From NCBI GenBank assembly GCA_964057225.1, contig OZ059900.1, positions 21,157,638 through 21,221,637 on the forward strand: a stretch of 64,000 nt of DNA, read 5' to 3'. A program made the translations under genes and the position numbers. The notes beneath the pieces are model-generated. The model was not told the DNA's origin. It ran no database searches and saw only the letters and a program-made list of their open reading frames with translations. The first letter of the stretch is position 1, and every line of letters begins with the position of its first letter. The DNA is from Auanema rhodensis. Its lineage: Eukaryota; Nematoda; Chromadorea; Rhabditida; Rhabditidae. Below, piece after piece: positions 10,945-25,200 of the stretch.

Positions 10945-13900
10945 TGTTTTTGTATTTTTCTAGTGTTCAGCATGTAAAATGCTTCATTTTAGTATGTAAC
11001 ACGCTGAAATTCGTTGCATTTGACGACTCATATGAACAAAAATCGATTTAATCAATATTAGCCATAAGGGGCGTGCCCTCAGAATATGCTAATTTCCTTA
11101 ATTTTCTAACCCCTGTTTTTTTGTCGTGAAAGTGGAACTAGACGTTGTACGAACAATTTTGAGCTAGGTTTCATTGACATTGCATGAGTTTGAACACATG
11201 AAATCGTAAGTCAAAACCTTGTTTACAGCGAAATTTCCAAAAACTGGTTTTCCAGCATAATAAAATATTTCTCATGGGAAATACTGTGTTTTTGTATTTT
11301 TCTAGTGTTCAGCATGTAAAATGCTTCATTTTAGTATGTAACACGCTGAAATTCGTTGCATTTGACGACTCATATGAACAAAAATCGATTTAATCAATAT
11401 TAGCCATAAGGGGCGTGCCCTCAGAATATGCTAATTTCCTTAATTTTCTAACCCCTGTTTTTTTGTCGTGAAAGTGGAACCAGACGTTGTACGAACAATT
11501 TTGAGCTAGGTTTCATTGACATTGCATGAGTTTGAAAACATGAAATCGTAAGTCAAAACCTTGTTTACAGCGAAATTTCCAAAAACTGGTTTTCCAGCAT
11601 AATAAAATATTTCTCATGGGAAATACTGTGTTTTTGTATTTTTCTAGTGTTCAGCATGTGAAATGCTTCATTTTAGTATGTAACACGCTGAAATTCGTTG
11701 CATTTGACGACTCATATGAACAAAAATCGATTTAATCAATATTAGCCATAAGGGGCGTGCCCTCAGAATATGCTAATTTCCTTAATTTTCTAACCCCTGT
11801 TTTTTAGTCGTGAAAGTGGAACTAGACGTTGTACAAACAATTTTGAGCTAGGTTTCATTGACATTGCATGAGTTTGAACACATGAAATCGTAAGTCAAAA
11901 CCTTGTTTACAGCGAAATTTCCAAAAACTGGTTTTCCAGCATAATAAAATATTTCTCATGGGAAATACTGTGTTTTTGTATTTTTCTAGTGTTCAGCATG
12001 TAAAATGCTTCATTTTAGTATGTAACACGCTGAAATTCGTTGCATTTGACGACTCATATGAACAAAAATCGATTTAATCAATATTAGCCATAAAGGGCGT
12101 GCCCTCAGAATATGCTAATTTCCTTAATTTTCTAACCCCTGTTTTTTTGTCGTGAAAGTGGAACTAGACATTGTATTAACAATTTTGAGCTAGGTTTCAT
12201 TGACATTGCATGAGTTTGAACACATGAAATCGTAAGTCAAAACCTTGTTTACAGCGAAATTTCCAAAAACTGGTTTTCCAGCATAATAAAATATTTCTCA
12301 TGGGTATTACTGTGTTTTTGTATTTTTCTAGTGTTCAGCATGTAAAATGCTTCATTTTAGTATGTAACACGCTGAAATTCGTTGCATTTGACGACTCATA
12401 TGAACAAAAATCGATTTAATCAATATTAGCCATAAGGGGCGTGCCCTCAGAATATGCTAATTTCCTTAATTTTCTAACCCCTGTTTTTTTGTCGTGAAAG
12501 TGGAACTAGACGTTGTACGAACAATTTTGAGCTAGGTTTCATTGACATTGCATGAGTTTGAACACATGAAATCGTAAGTCAAAACCTTGTTTACAGCGAA
12601 ATTTCCAAAAACTGGTTTTCCAGCATAATAAAATATTTCTCATGGGAAATACTGTGTTTTTGTATTTTTCTAGTGTTCAGCATGTAAAATGCTTCATTTT
12701 AGTATGTAACACGCTGAAATTCGTTGCATTTGACGACTCATATGAACAAAAATCGATTTAATCAATATTAGCCATAAGGGGCGTGCCCTCAGAATATGCT
12801 AATTTCCTTAATTTTCTAACCCCTGTTTTTTAGTCGTGAAAGTGGAACTAGACGTTGTACGAACATTTTTGAGCTAGGTTTCATTGACATTGCATGAGTT
12901 TGAACACATGAAATCGTAAGTCAAAACCTTGTTTACAGCGAAATTTCCAAAAACTGGTTTTCCAGCATAATAAAATATTTCTCATGGGAAATACTGTGTT
13001 TTTGTATTTTTCTAGTGTTCAGCATGTAAAATGCTTCATTTTAGTATGTAACACGCTGAAATTCGTTGCATTTGACGACTCATATGAACAAAAATCGATT
13101 TAATCAATATTAGCCATAAAGGGCGTGCCCTCAGAATATGCTAATTTCCTTAATTTTCTAACCCCTGTTTTTTTGTCGTGAAAGTGGAACTAGACATTGT
13201 ATTAACAATTTTGAGCTAGGTTTCATTGACATTGCATGAGTTTGAACACATGAAATCGTAAGTCAAATCCTTGTTTACAGCGAAATTTCCAAAAACTGGT
13301 TTTCCAGCATAATAAAATATTTCTCATGGGTATTACTGTGTTTTTGTATTTTTCTAGTGTTCAGCATGTAAAATGCTTCATTTTAGTATGTAACACGCTG
13401 AAATTCGTTGCATTTGACGACTCATATGAACAAAAATCGATTTAATCAATATTAGCCATAAGGGGCGTGCCCTCAGAATATGCTAATTTCCTTAATTTTC
13501 TAACCCCTGTTTTTTTGTCGTGAAAGTGGAACTAGACGTTGTACGAACAATTTTGAGCTAGGTTTCATTGACATTGCATGAGTTTGAACACATGAAATCG
13601 TAAGTCAAAACCTTGTTTACAGCGAAATTTCCAAAAACTGGTTTTCCAGCATAATAAAATATTTCTCATGGGAAATACTGTGTTTTTGTATTTTTCTAGT
13701 GTTCAGCATGTAAAATGCTTCATTTTAGTATGTAACACGCTGAAATTCGTTGCATTTGACGACTCATATGAACAAAAATCGATTTAATCAATATTAGCCA
13801 TAAGGGGCGTGCCCTCAGAATATGCTAATTTCCTTAATTTTCTAACCCCTGTTTTTTTTTAGTCGTGAAAGTGGAACCAGACGTTGTACGAACAATTTTG

Positions 13901-14025
13901 AGCTAGGTTTCATTGACATTGCATGAGTTTGAACACATGAAATCGTAAGTCAAAACCTTGTTTACAGCGAAATTTCCAAAAACTGGTTTTCCAGCATAAT
14001 AAAATATTTCTCATGGGAAATACTG
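10945..14025 (+). repeat. 9-monomer HOR, copy 2 (3081 bp)
   Basis: Same nine types in the same order as 7867-10944. The extra 3 bp come from a T9AG run in the last monomer (13681-14025), where copy 1 has T7G. Other copy-specific changes are GAAAACATG near 11536, GTACAAAC near 11833, AACATTTTTG near 12865 and GTCAAATCC near 13266. Confidence 0.85.
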
Positions 14026-14709
14026 TGTTTTTGTATTTTTCTAGTGTTCAGCATGTGAAATGCTTCATTTTAGTATGTAACACGCTGAAATTCGTTGCAT
14101 TTGACGACTCATATGAACAAAAATCGATTTAATCAATATTAGCCATAAGGGGCGTGCCCTCAGAATATGCTAATTTCCTTAATTTTCTAACCCCTGTTTT
14201 TTAGTAGTGAAAGTGGAACTAGACGTTGTACGAACAATTTTGAGCTAGGTTTCATTGACATTGCATGAGTTTGAACACATGAAATCGTAAGTCAAAACCT
14301 TGTTTACAGCGAAATTTCCAAAAACTGGTTTTCCAGCATAATAAAATATTTCTCATGGGAAATACTGTGTTTTTGTATTTTTCTAGTGTTCAGCATGTAA
14401 AATGCTTCATTTTAGTATGTAACACGCTGAAATTCGTTGCATTTGACGACTCATATGAACAAAAATCGATTTAATCAATATTAGCCATAAGGGGCGTGCC
14501 CTCAGAATATGCTAATTTCCTTAATTTTCTAACCCCTGTTTTTTTGTCGTGAAAGTGGAACTAGACGTTGTACGAACAATTTTGAGCTAGGTTTCATTGA
14601 CATTGCATGAGTTTGAACACATGAAATCGTAAGTCAAAACCTTGTTTACAGCGAAATTTCCAAAAACTGGTTTTCCAGCATAATAAAATATTTCTCATGG
14701 GAAATACTG
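14026..14709 (+). repeat. Two linker monomers
   Basis: One GTGAA/T6AG monomer with a GTAGTG change (14026-14367) and one near-consensus monomer (14368-14709), lying between the 9-mer HOR and the module starting at 14710. No other content. Confidence 0.8.
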
Positions 14710-17700
14710 TGTTTTTGTATTTTTCTAGTGTTCAGCATGTAAAATGCTTCATTTTAGTATGTAACACGCTGAAATTCGTTGCATTTGACGACTCATATGA
14801 ACAAAAATCGATTTAATCAATATTAGCCATAAGGGGCGTGCCCTCAGAATATGCTAATTTCCTTAATTTTCTAACCCCTGTTTTTTTTTAGTCGTGAAAG
14901 TGGAACCAGACGTTGTACGAACAATTTTGAGCTAGGTTTCATTGACATTGCATGAGTTTGAACACATGAAATCGTAAGTCAAAACCTTGTTTACAGCGAA
15001 ATTTCCAAAAACTGGTTTTCCAGCATAATAAAATATTTCTCATGGGAAATACTGTGTTTTTGTATTTTTCTAGTGTTCAGCATGTGAAATGCTTCATTTT
15101 AGTATGTAACACGCTGAAATTTGTTGCATTTGACGACTCATATGAACAAAAATCGATTTAATCAATATTAGCCATAAGGGGCGTGCCCTCAGAATATGCT
15201 AATTTCCTTAATTTTCTAACCCCTGTTTTTTAGTCGTGAAAGTGGAACTAGACGTTGTACGAACAATTTTGAGCTAGGTTTCATTGACATTGCATGAGTT
15301 TGAACACATGAAATCGTAAGTCAAAACCTTGTTTACAGCGAAATTTCCAAAAACTGGTTTTCCAGCATAATAAAATATTTCTCATGGGAAATACTGTGTT
15401 TTTGTATTTTTCTAGTGTTCAGCATGTAAAATGCTTCATTTTAGTATGTAACACGCTGAAATTCGTTGCATTTGACGACTCATATGAACAAAAATCGATT
15501 TAATCAATATTAGCCATAAAGGGCGTGCCCTCAGAATATGCTAATTTCCTTAATTTTCTAACCCCTGTTTTTTTGTCGTGAAAGTGGAACTAGACATTGT
15601 ATTAACAATTTTGAGCTAGGTTTCATTGACATTGCATGAGTTTGAACACATGAAATCGTAAGTCAAAACCTTGTTTACAGCGAAATTTCCAAAAACTGGT
15701 TTTCCAGCATAATAAAATATTTCTCATGGGTATTACTGTGTTTTTGTATTTTTCTAGTGTTCAGCATGTAAAATGCTTCATTTTAGTATGTAACACGCTG
15801 AAATTCGTTGCATTTGACGACTCATATGAACAAAAATCGATTTAATCAATATTAGCCATAAGGAGCGTGCCCTCAGAATATGCTAATTTCCTTAATTTTC
15901 TAACCCCTGTTTTTTTGTCGTGAAAGTGGAACTAGACGTTGTACGAACAATTTTGAGCTAGGTTTCATTGACATTGCATGAGTTTGAACACATGAAATCG
16001 TAAGTCAAAACCTTGTTTACAGCGAAATTTCCAAAAACTGGTTTTCCAGCATAATAAAATATTTCTCATGGGAAATACTGTGTTTTTGTATTTTTCTAGT
16101 GTTCAGCATGTAAAATGCTTCATTTTAGTATGTAACACGCTGAAATTCGTTGCATTTGACGACTCATATGAACAAAAATCGATTTAATCAATATTAGCCA
16201 TAAGGGGCGTGCCCTCAGAATATGCTAATTTCCTTAATTTTCTAACCCCTGTTTTTTTGTCGTGAAAGTGGAACCAGACGTTGTACGAACAATTTTGAGC
16301 TAGGTTTCATTGACATTGCATGAGTTTGAACACATGAAATCGTAAGTCAAAACCTTGTTTACAGCGAAATTTCCAAAAACTGGTTTTCCAGCATAATAAA
16401 ATATTTCTCATGGGTATTACTGTGTTTTTGTATTTTTCTAGTGTTCAGCATGTGAAATGCTTCATTTTAGTATGTAACACGCTGAAATTCGTTGCATTTG
16501 ACGACTCATATGAACAAAAATCGATTTAATCAATATTAGCCATAAAGGGCGTGCCCTCAGAATATGCTAATTTCCTTAATTTTCTAACCCCTGTTTTTTT
16601 GTCGGGAAAGTGGAACTAGACGTTGTAGGAACAATTTTGAGCTAGGTTTCATTGACATTGCATGAGTTTGAACACATGAAATCGTAAGTCAAAACCTTGT
16701 TTACAGCGAAATTTCCAAAAACTGGTTTTCCAGCATAATAAAATATTTCTCATGGGAAATACTGTGTTTTTGTATTTTTCTAGTGTTCAGCATGTAAAAT
16801 GCTTCATTTTAGTATGTAACACGCTGAAATTCGTTGCATTTGACGACTCATATGAACAAAAATCGATTTAATCAATATTAGCCATAAGGGGCGTGCCCTC
16901 AGAATATGCTAATTTCCTTAATTTTCTAACCCCTGTTTTTTTGTCGTGAAAGTGGAACTAGACGTTGTACGAACAATTTTGAGCTAGGTTTCATTGACAT
17001 TGCATGAGTTTGAACACATGAAATCGTAAGTCAAAACCTTGTTTACAGCGAAATTTCCAAAAACTGGTTTTCCAGCATAATAAAATATTTCTCATGGGAA
17101 ATACTGTGTTTTTGTATTTTTCTAGTGTTCAGCATGTGAAATGCTTCATTTTAGTATGTAACACGCTGAAATTCGTTGCATTTGACGACTCATATGAACA
17201 AAAATCGATTTAATCAATATTAGCCATAAGGGGCGTGCCCTCAGAATATGCTAATTTCCTTAATTTTCTAACCCCTGTTTTTTTGTCGTGAAAGTGGAAC
17301 CAGACGTTGTACGAACAATTTTGAGCTAGGTTTCATTGACATTGCATGAGTTTGAACACATGAAATCGTAAGTCAAAACCTTGTTTACAGCGAAATTTCC
17401 AAAAACTGGTTTTCCAGCATAATAAAATATTTCTCATGGGTATTACTGTGTTTTTGTATTTTTCTAGTGTTCAGCATGTGAAATGCTTCATTTTAGTATG
17501 TAACACGCTGAAATTCGTTGCATTTGACGACTCATATGAACAAAAATCGATTTAATCAATATTAGCCATAAAGGGCGTGCCCTCAGAATATGCTAATTTC
17601 CTTAATTTTCTAACCCCTGTTTTTTTGTCGTGAAAGTGGAACTAGACGTTGTAGGAACAATTTTGAGCTAGGTTTCATTGACATTGCATGAGTTTGAACA

Positions 17701-17790
17701 CATGAAATCGTAAGTCAAAACCTTGTTTACAGCGAAATTTCCAAAAACTGGTTTTCCAGCATAATAAAATATTTCTCATGGGAAATACTG
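14710..17790 (+). repeat. 9-monomer module, copy 1 of a distant pair
   Basis: Order: T9AG with AACC; GTGAA with T6AG; GTATTA; GGTATT-preceded; AACC; GGTATT-preceded GTGAA with GTAGGA; consensus; GTGAA with AACC; GGTATT-preceded GTGAA with GTAGGA. The identical order recurs at 27379-30459, 12669 bp away, which equals 37 monomers plus five 3 bp T-run expansions. Its last monomer is also the first monomer of the 14-mer at 17449. Private changes include TTTGTTGC near 15120, AAGGAGCG near 15863 and GTCGGGAAAG near 16603. Confidence 0.8.
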
Positions 17791-20700
17791 TGTTTTTGTA
17801 TTTTTCTAGTGTTCAGCATGTAAAATGCTTCATTTTAGTATGTAACACGCTGAAATTCGTTGCATTTGACGACTCATATGAACAAAAATCGATTTAATCA
17901 ATATTAGCCATAGGGGGCGTGCCCTCAGAATATGCTAATTTCCTTAATTTTCTAACCCCTGTTTTTTTGTCGTGAAAGTGGAACTAGACGTTGTACGAAC
18001 AATTTTGAGCTAGGTTTCATTGACATTGCATGAGTTTGAACACATGAAATCGTAAGTCAAAACCTTGTTTACAGCGAAATTTCCAAAAACTGGTTTTCCA
18101 GCATAATAAAATATTTCTCATGGGAAATACTGTGTTTTTGTATTTTTCTAGTGTTCAGCATGTAAAATGCTTCATTTTAGTATGTAACACTCTGAAATTC
18201 GTTGCATTTGACGACTCATATGAACAAAAATCGATTTAATCAATATTAGCCATAAGGGGCGTGCCCTCAGAATATGCTAATTTCCTTAATTTTCTAACCC
18301 CTGTTTTTTTTTAGTCGTGAAAGTGGAACCAGACGTTGTACGAACAATTTTGAGCTAGGTTTCATTGACATTGCATGAGTTTGAACACATGAAATCGTAA
18401 GTCAAAACCTTGTTTACAGCGAAATTTCCAAAAACTGGTTTTCCAGCATAATAAAATATTTCTCATGGGAAATACTGTGTTTTTGTATTTTTCTAGTGTT
18501 CAGCATGTGAAATGCTTCATTTTAGTATGTAACACGCTGAAATTCGTTGCATTTGACGACTCATATGAACAAAAATCGATTTAATCAATATTAGCCATAA
18601 GGGGCGTGCCCTCAGAATATGCTAATTTCCTTAATTTTCTAACCCCTGTTTTTTTGTCGTGAAAGTGGAACTAGACGTTGTACGAACAATTTTGAGCTAG
18701 GTTTCATTGACATTGCATGAGTTTGAACACATGAAATCGTAAGTCAAAACCTTGTTTACAGCGAAATTTCCAAAAACTGGTTTTCCAGCATAATAAAATA
18801 TTTCTCATGGGAAATACTGTGTTTTTGTATTTTTCTAGTGTTCAGCATGTAAAATGCTTCATTTTAGTATGTAACACGCTGAAATTCGTTGCATTTGACG
18901 ACTCATATGAACAAAAATCGATTTAATCAATATTAGCCATAAGGGGCGTGCCCTCAGAATATGCTAATTTCCTTAATTTTCTAACCCCTGTTTTTTTGTC
19001 GTGAAAGTGGAACCAGACGTTGTACGAACAATTTTGAGCTAGGTTTCATTGACATTGCATGAGTTTGAACACATGGAATCGTAAGTCAAAACCTTGTTTA
19101 CAGCGAAATTTCCAAAAACTGGTTTTCCAGCATAATAAAATATTTCTCATGGGTATTACTGTGTTTTTGTATTTTTCTAGTGTTCAGCATGTGAAATGCT
19201 TCATTTTAGTATGTAACACGCTGAAATTCGTTGCATTTGACGACTCATATGAACAAAAATCGATTTAATCAATATTAGCCATAAAGGGCGTGCCCTCAGA
19301 ATATGCTAATTTCCTTAATTTTCTAACCCCTGTTTTTTTGTCGTGAAAGTGGAACTAGACGTTGTAGGAACAATTTTGAGCTAGGTTTCATTGACATTGC
19401 ATGAGTTTGAACACATGAAATCGTAAGTCAAAACCTTGTTTACAGCGAAATTTCCAAAAACTGGTTTTCCAGCATAATAAAATATTTCTCATGGGAAATA
19501 CTGTGTTTTTGTATTTTTCTAGTGTTCAGCATGTAAAATGCTTCATTTTAGTATGTAACACGCTGAAATTCGTTGCATTTGACGACTCATATGAACAAAA
19601 ATCGATTTAATCAATATTAGCCATAAGGGGCGTGCCCTCAGAATATGCTAATTTCCTTAATTTTCTAACCCCTGTTTTTTTGTCGTGAAAGTGGAACTAG
19701 ACGTTGTACGAACAATTTTGAGCTAGGTTTCATTGACATTGCATGAGTTTGAACACATGAAATCGTAAGTCAAAACCTTGTTTACAGCGAAATTTCCAAA
19801 AACTGGTTTTCCAGCATAATAAAATATTTCTCATGGGAAATACTGTGTTTTTGTATTTTTCTAGTGTTCAGCATGTGAAATGCTTCATTTTAGTATGTAA
19901 CACGCTGAAATTCGTTGCATTTGACGACTCATATGAACAAAAATCGATTTAATCAATATTAGCCATAAGGGGCGTGCCCTCAGAATATGCTAATTTCCTT
20001 AATTTTCTAACCCCTGTTTTTTTGTCGTGAAAGTGGAACCAGACGTTGTACGAACAATTTTGAGCTAGGTTTCATTGACATTGCATGAGTTTGAACACAT
20101 GAAATCGTAAGTCAAAACCTTGTTTACAGCGAAATTTCCAAAAACTGGTTTTCCAGCATAATAAAATATTTCTCATGGGTATTACTGTGTTTTTGTATTT
20201 TTCTAGTGTTCAGCATGTGAAATGCTTCATTTTAGTATGTAACACGCTGAAATTCGTTGCATTTGACGACTCATATGAACAAAAATCGATTTAATCAATA
20301 TTAGCCATAAAGGGCGTGCCCTCAGAATATGCTAATTTCCTTAATTTTCTAACCCCTGTTTTTTTGTCGTGAAAGTGGAACTAGACGTTGTAGGAACAAT
20401 TTTGAGCTAGGTTTCATTGACATTGCATGAGTTTGAACACATGAAATCGTAAGTCAAAACCTTGTTTACAGCGAAATTTCCAAAAACTGGTTTTCCAGCA
20501 TAATAAAATATTTCTCATGGGAAATACTGTGTTTTTGTATTTTTCTAGTGTTCAGCATGTAAAATGCTTCATTTTAGTATGTAACACGCTGAAATTCGTT
20601 GCATTTGACGACTCATATGAACAAAAATCGATTTAATCAATATTAGCCATAGGGGGCGTGCCCTCAGAATATGCTAATTTCCTTAATTTTCTAACCCCTG

Positions 20701-22242
20701 TTTTTTTGTCGTGAAAGTGGAACTAGACGTTGTACGAACAATTTTGAGCTAGGTTTCATTGACATTGCATGAGTTTGAACACATGAAATCGTAAGTCAAA
20801 ACCTTGTTTACAGCGAAATTTCCAAAAACTGGTTTTCCAGCATAATAAAATATTTCTCATGGGAAATACTGTGTTTTTGTATTTTTCTAGTGTTCAGCAT
20901 GTAAAATGCTTCATTTTAGTATGTAACACGCTGAAATTCGTTGCATTTGACGACTCATATGAACAAAAATCGATTTAATCAATATTAGCCATAAAGGGCG
21001 TGCCCTCAGAATATGCTAATTTCCTTAATTTTCTAACCCCTGTTTTTTTGTCGTGAAAGTGGAACTAGACGTTGTAGGAACAATTTTGAGCTAGGTTTCA
21101 TTGACATTGCATGAGTTTGAACACATGAAATCGTAAGTCAAAACCTTGTTTACAGCGAAATTTCCAAAAACTGGTTTTCCAGCATAATAAAATATTTCTC
21201 ATGGGAAATACTGTGTTTTTGTATTTTTCTAGTGTTCAGCATGTAAAATGCTTCATTTTAGTATGTAACACGCTGAAATTCGTTGCATTTGACGACTCAT
21301 ATGAACAAAAATCGATTTAATCAATATTAGCCATAAAGGGCGTGCCCTCAGAATATGCTAATTTCCTTAATTTTCTAACCCCTGTTTTTTTGTCGTGAAA
21401 GTGGAACTAGACATTGTATTAACAATTTTGAGCTAGGTTTCATTGACATTGCATGAGTTTGAACACATGAAATCGTAAGTCAAAACCTTGTTTACAGCGA
21501 AATTTCCAAAAACTGGTTTTCCAGCATAATAAAATATTTCTCATGGGTATTACTGTGTTTTTGTATTTTTCTAGTGTTCAGCATGTAAAATGCTTCATTT
21601 TAGTATGTAACACGCTGAAATTCGTTGCATTTGACGACTCATATGAACAAAAATCGATTTAATCAATATTAGCCATAAGGGGCGTGCCCTCAGAATATGC
21701 TAATTTCCTTAATTTTCTAACCCCTGTTTTTTTGTCGTGAAAGTGGAACTAGACGTTGTACGAACAATTTTGAGCTAGGTTTCATTGACATTGCATGAGT
21801 TTGAACACATGAAATCGTAAGTCAAAACCTTGTTTACAGCGAAATTTCCAAAAACTGGTTTTCCAGCATAATAAAATATTTCTCATGGGAAATACTGTGT
21901 TTTTGTATTTTTCTAGTGTTCAGCATGTAAAATGCTTCATTTTAGTATGTAACACGCTGAAATTCGTTGCATTTGACGACTCATATGAACAAAAATCGAT
22001 TTAATCAATATTAGCCATAAGGGGCGTGCCCTCAGAATATGCTAATTTCCTTAATTTTCTAACCCCTGTTTTTTTTTAGTCGTGAAAGTGGAACCAGACG
22101 TTGTACAAACAATTTTGAGCTAGGTTTCATTGACATTGCATGAGTTTGAACACATGAAATCGTAAGTCAAAACCTTGTTTACAGCGAAATTTCCAAAAAC
22201 TGGTTTTCCAGCATAATAAAATATTTCTCATGGGTATTACTG
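17449..22242 (+). repeat. 14-monomer HOR, copy 1 (4794 bp)
   Basis: Fourteen monomers whose types all match, in order, those at 22243-27036. Markers at an exact 4794 bp offset include the AGGGGG sites (17911/22705 and 20650/25444), GTAGGA sites (19361/24155, 20387/25181, 21071/25865), the GTATTA site (21410/26204) and the T9AG runs (18301/23095, 22066/26860). Length is 14 x 342 plus 2 x 3 bp. The only differences from copy 2 that I noticed are T at 18191 (AACACTCTG) and G at 19076 (ACATGG), so the duplication looks very recent. Confidence 0.9.
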
Positions 22243-25200
22243 TGTTTTTGTATTTTTCTAGTGTTCAGCATGTGAAATGCTTCATTTTAGTATGTAACAC
22301 GCTGAAATTCGTTGCATTTGACGACTCATATGAACAAAAATCGATTTAATCAATATTAGCCATAAAGGGCGTGCCCTCAGAATATGCTAATTTCCTTAAT
22401 TTTCTAACCCCTGTTTTTTTGTCGTGAAAGTGGAACTAGACGTTGTAGGAACAATTTTGAGCTAGGTTTCATTGACATTGCATGAGTTTGAACACATGAA
22501 ATCGTAAGTCAAAACCTTGTTTACAGCGAAATTTCCAAAAACTGGTTTTCCAGCATAATAAAATATTTCTCATGGGAAATACTGTGTTTTTGTATTTTTC
22601 TAGTGTTCAGCATGTAAAATGCTTCATTTTAGTATGTAACACGCTGAAATTCGTTGCATTTGACGACTCATATGAACAAAAATCGATTTAATCAATATTA
22701 GCCATAGGGGGCGTGCCCTCAGAATATGCTAATTTCCTTAATTTTCTAACCCCTGTTTTTTTGTCGTGAAAGTGGAACTAGACGTTGTACGAACAATTTT
22801 GAGCTAGGTTTCATTGACATTGCATGAGTTTGAACACATGAAATCGTAAGTCAAAACCTTGTTTACAGCGAAATTTCCAAAAACTGGTTTTCCAGCATAA
22901 TAAAATATTTCTCATGGGAAATACTGTGTTTTTGTATTTTTCTAGTGTTCAGCATGTAAAATGCTTCATTTTAGTATGTAACACGCTGAAATTCGTTGCA
23001 TTTGACGACTCATATGAACAAAAATCGATTTAATCAATATTAGCCATAAGGGGCGTGCCCTCAGAATATGCTAATTTCCTTAATTTTCTAACCCCTGTTT
23101 TTTTTTAGTCGTGAAAGTGGAACCAGACGTTGTACGAACAATTTTGAGCTAGGTTTCATTGACATTGCATGAGTTTGAACACATGAAATCGTAAGTCAAA
23201 ACCTTGTTTACAGCGAAATTTCCAAAAACTGGTTTTCCAGCATAATAAAATATTTCTCATGGGAAATACTGTGTTTTTGTATTTTTCTAGTGTTCAGCAT
23301 GTGAAATGCTTCATTTTAGTATGTAACACGCTGAAATTCGTTGCATTTGACGACTCATATGAACAAAAATCGATTTAATCAATATTAGCCATAAGGGGCG
23401 TGCCCTCAGAATATGCTAATTTCCTTAATTTTCTAACCCCTGTTTTTTTGTCGTGAAAGTGGAACTAGACGTTGTACGAACAATTTTGAGCTAGGTTTCA
23501 TTGACATTGCATGAGTTTGAACACATGAAATCGTAAGTCAAAACCTTGTTTACAGCGAAATTTCCAAAAACTGGTTTTCCAGCATAATAAAATATTTCTC
23601 ATGGGAAATACTGTGTTTTTGTATTTTTCTAGTGTTCAGCATGTAAAATGCTTCATTTTAGTATGTAACACGCTGAAATTCGTTGCATTTGACGACTCAT
23701 ATGAACAAAAATCGATTTAATCAATATTAGCCATAAGGGGCGTGCCCTCAGAATATGCTAATTTCCTTAATTTTCTAACCCCTGTTTTTTTGTCGTGAAA
23801 GTGGAACCAGACGTTGTACGAACAATTTTGAGCTAGGTTTCATTGACATTGCATGAGTTTGAACACATGAAATCGTAAGTCAAAACCTTGTTTACAGCGA
23901 AATTTCCAAAAACTGGTTTTCCAGCATAATAAAATATTTCTCATGGGTATTACTGTGTTTTTGTATTTTTCTAGTGTTCAGCATGTGAAATGCTTCATTT
24001 TAGTATGTAACACGCTGAAATTCGTTGCATTTGACGACTCATATGAACAAAAATCGATTTAATCAATATTAGCCATAAAGGGCGTGCCCTCAGAATATGC
24101 TAATTTCCTTAATTTTCTAACCCCTGTTTTTTTGTCGTGAAAGTGGAACTAGACGTTGTAGGAACAATTTTGAGCTAGGTTTCATTGACATTGCATGAGT
24201 TTGAACACATGAAATCGTAAGTCAAAACCTTGTTTACAGCGAAATTTCCAAAAACTGGTTTTCCAGCATAATAAAATATTTCTCATGGGAAATACTGTGT
24301 TTTTGTATTTTTCTAGTGTTCAGCATGTAAAATGCTTCATTTTAGTATGTAACACGCTGAAATTCGTTGCATTTGACGACTCATATGAACAAAAATCGAT
24401 TTAATCAATATTAGCCATAAGGGGCGTGCCCTCAGAATATGCTAATTTCCTTAATTTTCTAACCCCTGTTTTTTTGTCGTGAAAGTGGAACTAGACGTTG
24501 TACGAACAATTTTGAGCTAGGTTTCATTGACATTGCATGAGTTTGAACACATGAAATCGTAAGTCAAAACCTTGTTTACAGCGAAATTTCCAAAAACTGG
24601 TTTTCCAGCATAATAAAATATTTCTCATGGGAAATACTGTGTTTTTGTATTTTTCTAGTGTTCAGCATGTGAAATGCTTCATTTTAGTATGTAACACGCT
24701 GAAATTCGTTGCATTTGACGACTCATATGAACAAAAATCGATTTAATCAATATTAGCCATAAGGGGCGTGCCCTCAGAATATGCTAATTTCCTTAATTTT
24801 CTAACCCCTGTTTTTTTGTCGTGAAAGTGGAACCAGACGTTGTACGAACAATTTTGAGCTAGGTTTCATTGACATTGCATGAGTTTGAACACATGAAATC
24901 GTAAGTCAAAACCTTGTTTACAGCGAAATTTCCAAAAACTGGTTTTCCAGCATAATAAAATATTTCTCATGGGTATTACTGTGTTTTTGTATTTTTCTAG
25001 TGTTCAGCATGTGAAATGCTTCATTTTAGTATGTAACACGCTGAAATTCGTTGCATTTGACGACTCATATGAACAAAAATCGATTTAATCAATATTAGCC
25101 ATAAAGGGCGTGCCCTCAGAATATGCTAATTTCCTTAATTTTCTAACCCCTGTTTTTTTGTCGTGAAAGTGGAACTAGACGTTGTAGGAACAATTTTGAG

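Noticed and set aside
19059-19268. 69-codon plus-strand ORF
   Set aside because: It lies entirely within satellite monomers. It is open only because G at 19076 turns the usual ACA TGA into ACA TGG; the other plus copies keep the TGA stop, including the otherwise near-identical 14-mer copy at 23870. No start context, family motif or codon pattern supports a gene.
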